Shown one piece after another: positions 61,801-64,000 of a stretch of 64,000 nucleotides of DNA. How positions within the stretch are numbered: the first letter of the stretch is position 1; every line of letters starts with the position of its first letter. The notes beneath the pieces were generated by a model. That model saw only the letters and a list, made by a program, of their open reading frames with translations. It had not been told where the DNA came from and ran no database searches. The DNA comes from Eubacterium sp. (GTDB lineage Bacteria > Bacillota > Clostridia > Lachnospirales > Lachnospiraceae): the NCBI GenBank assembly GCA_022796875.1, contig JAAWJJ010000013.1, positions 1 through 64,000 of the forward strand, written 5' to 3'. A program made the translations under genes and the position numbers.

Positions 61801-62873
61801 GCGAGGCCGTAGGTATTATTGCGGCGCAGTCGATCGGCGAACCGGGTACGCAGCTTACGATGAGAACGTTCCATACGGGCGGCGTTGCCGGCGACGACAT
61901 AACGCAGGGTCTTCCGCGTGTCGAGGAATTGTTTGAAGCAAGAAAGCCGAAAGGTTTGGCGATTATTACGGAGTTTGCTGGAATCGCAACGATTAAAGAC
62001 ACGAAAAAGAAACGTGAGATCATTGTGACAAACGATGAAACCGGCGAATCAAAAGCGTATTTGATTCCGTACGGTTCCCGTATTAAGATTGCGGACGGAG
62101 ATAAGCTGGAAGCCGGCGACGAACTGACGGAAGGTTCCGTCAATCCGCATGACATTTTAAAGATCAAAGGCGTGCGCGCAGTACAGGATTATATGCTTCA
62201 GGAAGTACAGCGGGTTTACCGTCTGCAGGGTGTTGATATCAACGATAAGCATATCGAGGTTATCGTGCGGCAGATGTTAAAACGCATCAGAATTGAAAAT
62301 AACGGCGATTCCGATTTTCTGCCGGGCACTTTGGTAGATATACTGGAATACGAAGATAAAAATGAACAGCTTCTGGAAGACGGCAGAGAACCGGCAGAGG
62401 GCAAACAGGTATTACTTGGTATTACGAAAGCATCCCTTGCCACAAATTCTTTCCTGTCGGCAGCATCGTTCCAGGAAACGACAAAAGTACTGACGGAAGC
62501 GGCGATCAAAGGAAAGATAGATCCGCTGATCGGCTTAAAAGAAAACGTTATTTTAGGAAAACTGATCCCGGCCGGTACTGGTATGAAGAGATACCAGAAT
62601 ATCCGCCTGAACTCTGACGCCAACATGCTGGACGGTATGGACGAACTGGATTTTGACGATATGGTTTTCGAAGAAGAGGAATTTGCGGAAAATGTATCGG
62701 GAGAGGAATCCGCGGAAGAACCGACAGAAACACAATGGGAAGAATCCGGTGAAGCGGCAGAGTTTACAGAATCTGCAGAGTATACAGAACCAGATGAATT
62801 TACGAAATCTGCAGAGCTTGCGGAATCTGCGGAACTCGCGGATTTTCCGGAAATGGATCCGGTGGAAGTATAA
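58830..62873 (+). CDS. rpoC: DNA-directed RNA polymerase subunit beta'
   Basis: 1347 residues with the SD GAGGGGGG. First zinc site [23 protein letters not shown]; catalytic Mg loop NADFDGDQM (Asp residues near 457-461); bridge helix and trigger loop region [28 protein letters not shown]; second zinc site with [15 protein letters not shown]. The last 55 residues are an acidic tail with repeating ESAE/ELAE units, which is not part of the conserved core and may vary between strains. It is transcribed from the rpoB promoter. Confidence 0.99.
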   Translation: MPEITNNETYQPISFDAIKIGLASPEKIREWSRGEVKKPETINYRTLKPEKDGLFCEKIFGPSKDWECHCGKYKKIRYKGVVCDRCGVEITKTNVRRERMGHIELAAPVSHIWYFKGIPSRMGLILDLSPRTLEKVLYFASYIVLDKGDTDLMAKQVLSEAEYQEARDKFGNGFRVGMGAESIQELLQAIDLEKDAAELKAGLKDATGQKRARIIKRLEVVEAFRESGNKPEWMIMTVIPVIPPDLRPMVQLDGGRFATSDLNDLYRRIINRNNRLRRLLELGAPDIIVRNEKRMLQEAVDALIDNGRRGRPVTGPGNRALKSLSDMLKGKGGRFRQNLLGKRVDYSGRSVIVVGPELKIYQCGLPKEMAIELFKPFVMKELVANGTAHNIKSAKKMVERLQPEVWDVLEEVIKEHPVMLNRAPTLHRLGIQAFEPILVEGKAIKLHPLVCTAYNADFDGDQMAVHLPLSVEAQSECRFMLLSPNNLLKPSDGGPVAVPSQDMVLGIYYLTMHREADFSDDPETVEKVVAEFDSEEEVKAAFEQYQQAKKAAYDAASEEDIKNGTVALQEGPVYETETIIKVCIDPQRNRRVVCRVADIMGHYFTGTNTALLAYENGAITLHQTIRVRRKITTPDGTEVTGIIATTLGRLIFNEIIPQDLGFVKRENPEDYLKLEIDFHVGKKGLKQILEKVINVHGATKTAETLDLIKAMGYKYSTRAAMTVSVSDMTVPAKKPELMENAQKTVDMITKNYKRGLITEEERYKEVVDTWKETDEVLTKELLDGLDKYNNIYMMADSGARGSDKQIKQLAGMRGLMADTTGRTIELPIKSNFREGLDVLEYFMSAHGARKGLSDTALRTADSGYLTRRLVDVSQELIVRDIDCCEGKDEISGMYVKAFVDGKEEIESLKDRITGRFSCEDIVDKDGNVIVKANHMITPRRADEVIARCVDENGEPLEEIKIRTILTCRSHQGICAKCYGANMATGQAVQVGEAVGIIAAQSIGEPGTQLTMRTFHTGGVAGDDITQGLPRVEELFEARKPKGLAIITEFAGIATIKDTKKKREIIVTNDETGESKAYLIPYGSRIKIADGDKLEAGDELTEGSVNPHDILKIKGVRAVQDYMLQEVQRVYRLQGVDINDKHIEVIVRQMLKRIRIENNGDSDFLPGTLVDILEYEDKNEQLLEDGREPAEGKQVLLGITKASLATNSFLSAASFQETTKVLTEAAIKGKIDPLIGLKENVILGKLIPAGTGMKRYQNIRLNSDANMLDGMDELDFDDMVFEEEEFAENVSGEESAEEPTETQWEESGEAAEFTESAEYTEPDEFTKSAELAESAELADFPEMDPVEV

Positions 62874-62912
62874 ATAAGTATAAGAATTATAAAAAGATAA
62901 AGAAAAAGAAAG

Positions 62913-62942
62913 ACGGACTGTTGCATTTGGGCGGCAGTCCGT
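62913..62942 (+). terminator. Hairpin after rpoC, weak terminator candidate
   Basis: acggactg (62913-62920) and cagtccgt (62935-62942) form an 8-bp stem with a 14-nt loop. No clear T run follows, so its strength is doubtful. Confidence 0.45.
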
Positions 62943-63072
62943 TCGGCTTGTCATACGGTATTCCAGAATGTCATGCGCGCGGCCGGAAAATCGGATTACA
63001 AATTTGTAACTGTGTGTTAAAATAGGTAATAGCAATGAATTTTTTATTCAGGGAATTCAAGGAGGAGAAAAA

Positions 63073-63939
63073 ATGGCAGATTTTAAATTTGAACCAATGC
63101 GCAGCCTGATTTATGTGGACGTAGCAAAAGAGGATTATCGGCCGAAACTGCAAAGATGGCTTTACAAAACGCATGTCCCGGACAGTATTTCCCAGTTTGA
63201 GCCTTATGTAACGAAATATGCATTTTACCCGTCGTTTCCGATGCCGCCGGAAGGAGAGCGGTTCGGCTATGCGAAAATGCAGTTGACAGAGCATCATTGG
63301 CTGGTCAGCGACCTTGACCCGCGCCTTGGCATCAAAGCGATTGCGGAAACTTTCCCGCCGGAAGTACTGGTATGGCAGGGCAATATGCCGGAAGCGGCTC
63401 TGGAAGCGATGAAAAACGGACAGGGGCCGCAGGATGCGGAAGGCGATATCGGAAACGAAGCCAGAAAAACGGACATGGAAGGCGGACATCCGTTTATCTT
63501 TGCTTTCCTGCCGATGTGGTGGGAAGAAGACATCAAAGGAAAAGGACGCACAATTGAAGACGGTGCGAATTACCGCTGGAATTTTGTAATCGGATACCCG
63601 GAAGGGTGTTCGGAAGAAGAGGGAGAAAAATGGTTTTATGAAGAAATGCTCCCGATTTTCAATGAAGCGCCGGAAGTAACCAGAATCCTGACGAGCAAAG
63701 TAAAACGTGATATCAATAACTGCGTGATGCACCGTGCGGTTGAAATCTGGTTTGAAAATCAGTCCGCTTGGTTTAAAGTTGCGGTAGAAGCGACAAAGAA
63801 TATGAATAAACCGGCATGGGCGCAGCAGGAACAGTTCCCGTTCTTCAAACCGTATCACAATATCTGCAGCGTATGCGTTGCTGATTTTACAATGTCAAAC
63901 AACTTGAAGAATTATCACGGATATATGCCGATGAGGTAA
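63073..63939 (+). CDS. Conserved uncharacterised protein, possible two-lobed ferredoxin-like (EthD-type) fold
   Basis: 288 residues with AAGGAGG 8 nt before the ATG. No signal peptide or membrane span. Two halves each look like a dimeric alpha/beta barrel unit: RSLIYVDVAKEDYRPKLQRWLYKTHVPDS near the start, and RWNFVIGYPEGCSEEEGEKWFYEEMLP near residue 170. The W..xH.P pattern recalls EthD-like or antibiotic-monooxygenase-like proteins. Several conserved Trp, Tyr and His residues (YAKMQLTEHHWLVSDLD, FLPMWWEED) suggest a ligand pocket. I do not recognise a named function. It is probably transcribed alone; the upstream gap has no clear promoter. Confidence 0.75.
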   Translation: MADFKFEPMRSLIYVDVAKEDYRPKLQRWLYKTHVPDSISQFEPYVTKYAFYPSFPMPPEGERFGYAKMQLTEHHWLVSDLDPRLGIKAIAETFPPEVLVWQGNMPEAALEAMKNGQGPQDAEGDIGNEARKTDMEGGHPFIFAFLPMWWEEDIKGKGRTIEDGANYRWNFVIGYPEGCSEEEGEKWFYEEMLPIFNEAPEVTRILTSKVKRDINNCVMHRAVEIWFENQSAWFKVAVEATKNMNKPAWAQQEQFPFFKPYHNICSVCVADFTMSNNLKNYHGYMPMR

Positions 63940-63948
63940 AAATTTTAA

Positions 63949-63992
63949 CTCTGTCGTTTTGCAAAGAAATATGGTAAAGCGGCAGGGTTTTT
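63949..63992 (+). terminator. Terminator after the last gene
   Basis: ctctgtcg (63949-63956) and cggcaggg (63980-63987) pair with wobble pairs and are followed by five T (63988-63992). Confidence 0.7.
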
Positions 63993-64000
63993 GTATGATT

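Overview
The window looks like the chromosome of a motile, Gram-positive anaerobe of the class Clostridia, most likely a gut Lachnospiraceae. Supporting signs are the gene order rpmG-secE-nusG-rplK-rplA-rplJ-rplL followed by rpoB-rpoC, strong AAGGAGG ribosome binding sites, TTG and GTG starts, sortase pili, a sigma-D flagellin promoter, and His/Cys-repeat surface proteins of a kind I associate with that family. The placement is inference from gene content; there is no rRNA in the window.

1-17.1 kb is an accessory surface-fibre locus. It opens with the 3' end of a tyrosine recombinase. Next come a BTAD-type regulator flanked by two related unknown proteins, a coiled-coil protein, signal peptidase I, a 1376-residue LPSTG adhesin, an LPSTG major pilin, two class C sortases and a secreted accessory protein. 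The locus ends with two proteins carrying SipW-type signal peptides, a membrane-anchored protein ending in IAKTG, a MucBP protein and a SipW-type signal peptidase. The last eleven genes are tightly spaced and mostly overlap by 4 bases (ATGA or TTGA). The locus therefore combines a sortase-built pilus with a SipW/TasA-like module.

17.1-18.7 kb holds a broken Rpn-type nuclease gene, an acetyltransferase and a 46-bp tandem repeat. 18.7-43.6 kb is a flagellin and glycosylation island: a sigma-D promoter, a roughly 300-nt hairpin-rich leader, flagellin, a Maf-type flagellin glycosyltransferase, several glycosyltransferases, and two sugar pathways. One is a legionaminic-acid-type nonulosonate pathway (LegB, LegC-like, LegG, LegI, LegF, PtmE). 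The other is a CDP-3,6-dideoxyhexose pathway (RfbF, RfbG, RfbH, a 5-epimerase and two reductase candidates). The simplest reading is that the flagellin is decorated with a glycan containing both sugars.

43.6-49.5 kb holds ApbE (FMN transferase lipoprotein), a Gx-type membrane protein, and on the minus strand a FliD-like protein and a Big_2/NlpC-P60 secreted protein. 49.6-62.9 kb is the conserved core: L33, SecE, NusG, L11, L1, L10, L7/L12, a C39-like secreted protein, RpoB and RpoC. Regulatory elements here include an apparent L1 site before rplA and an L10 leader with attenuator. The roughly 900-bp gap before rpoB is one large diverged inverted repeat. The window ends with an uncharacterised conserved protein that may be a two-lobed ferredoxin-like fold.
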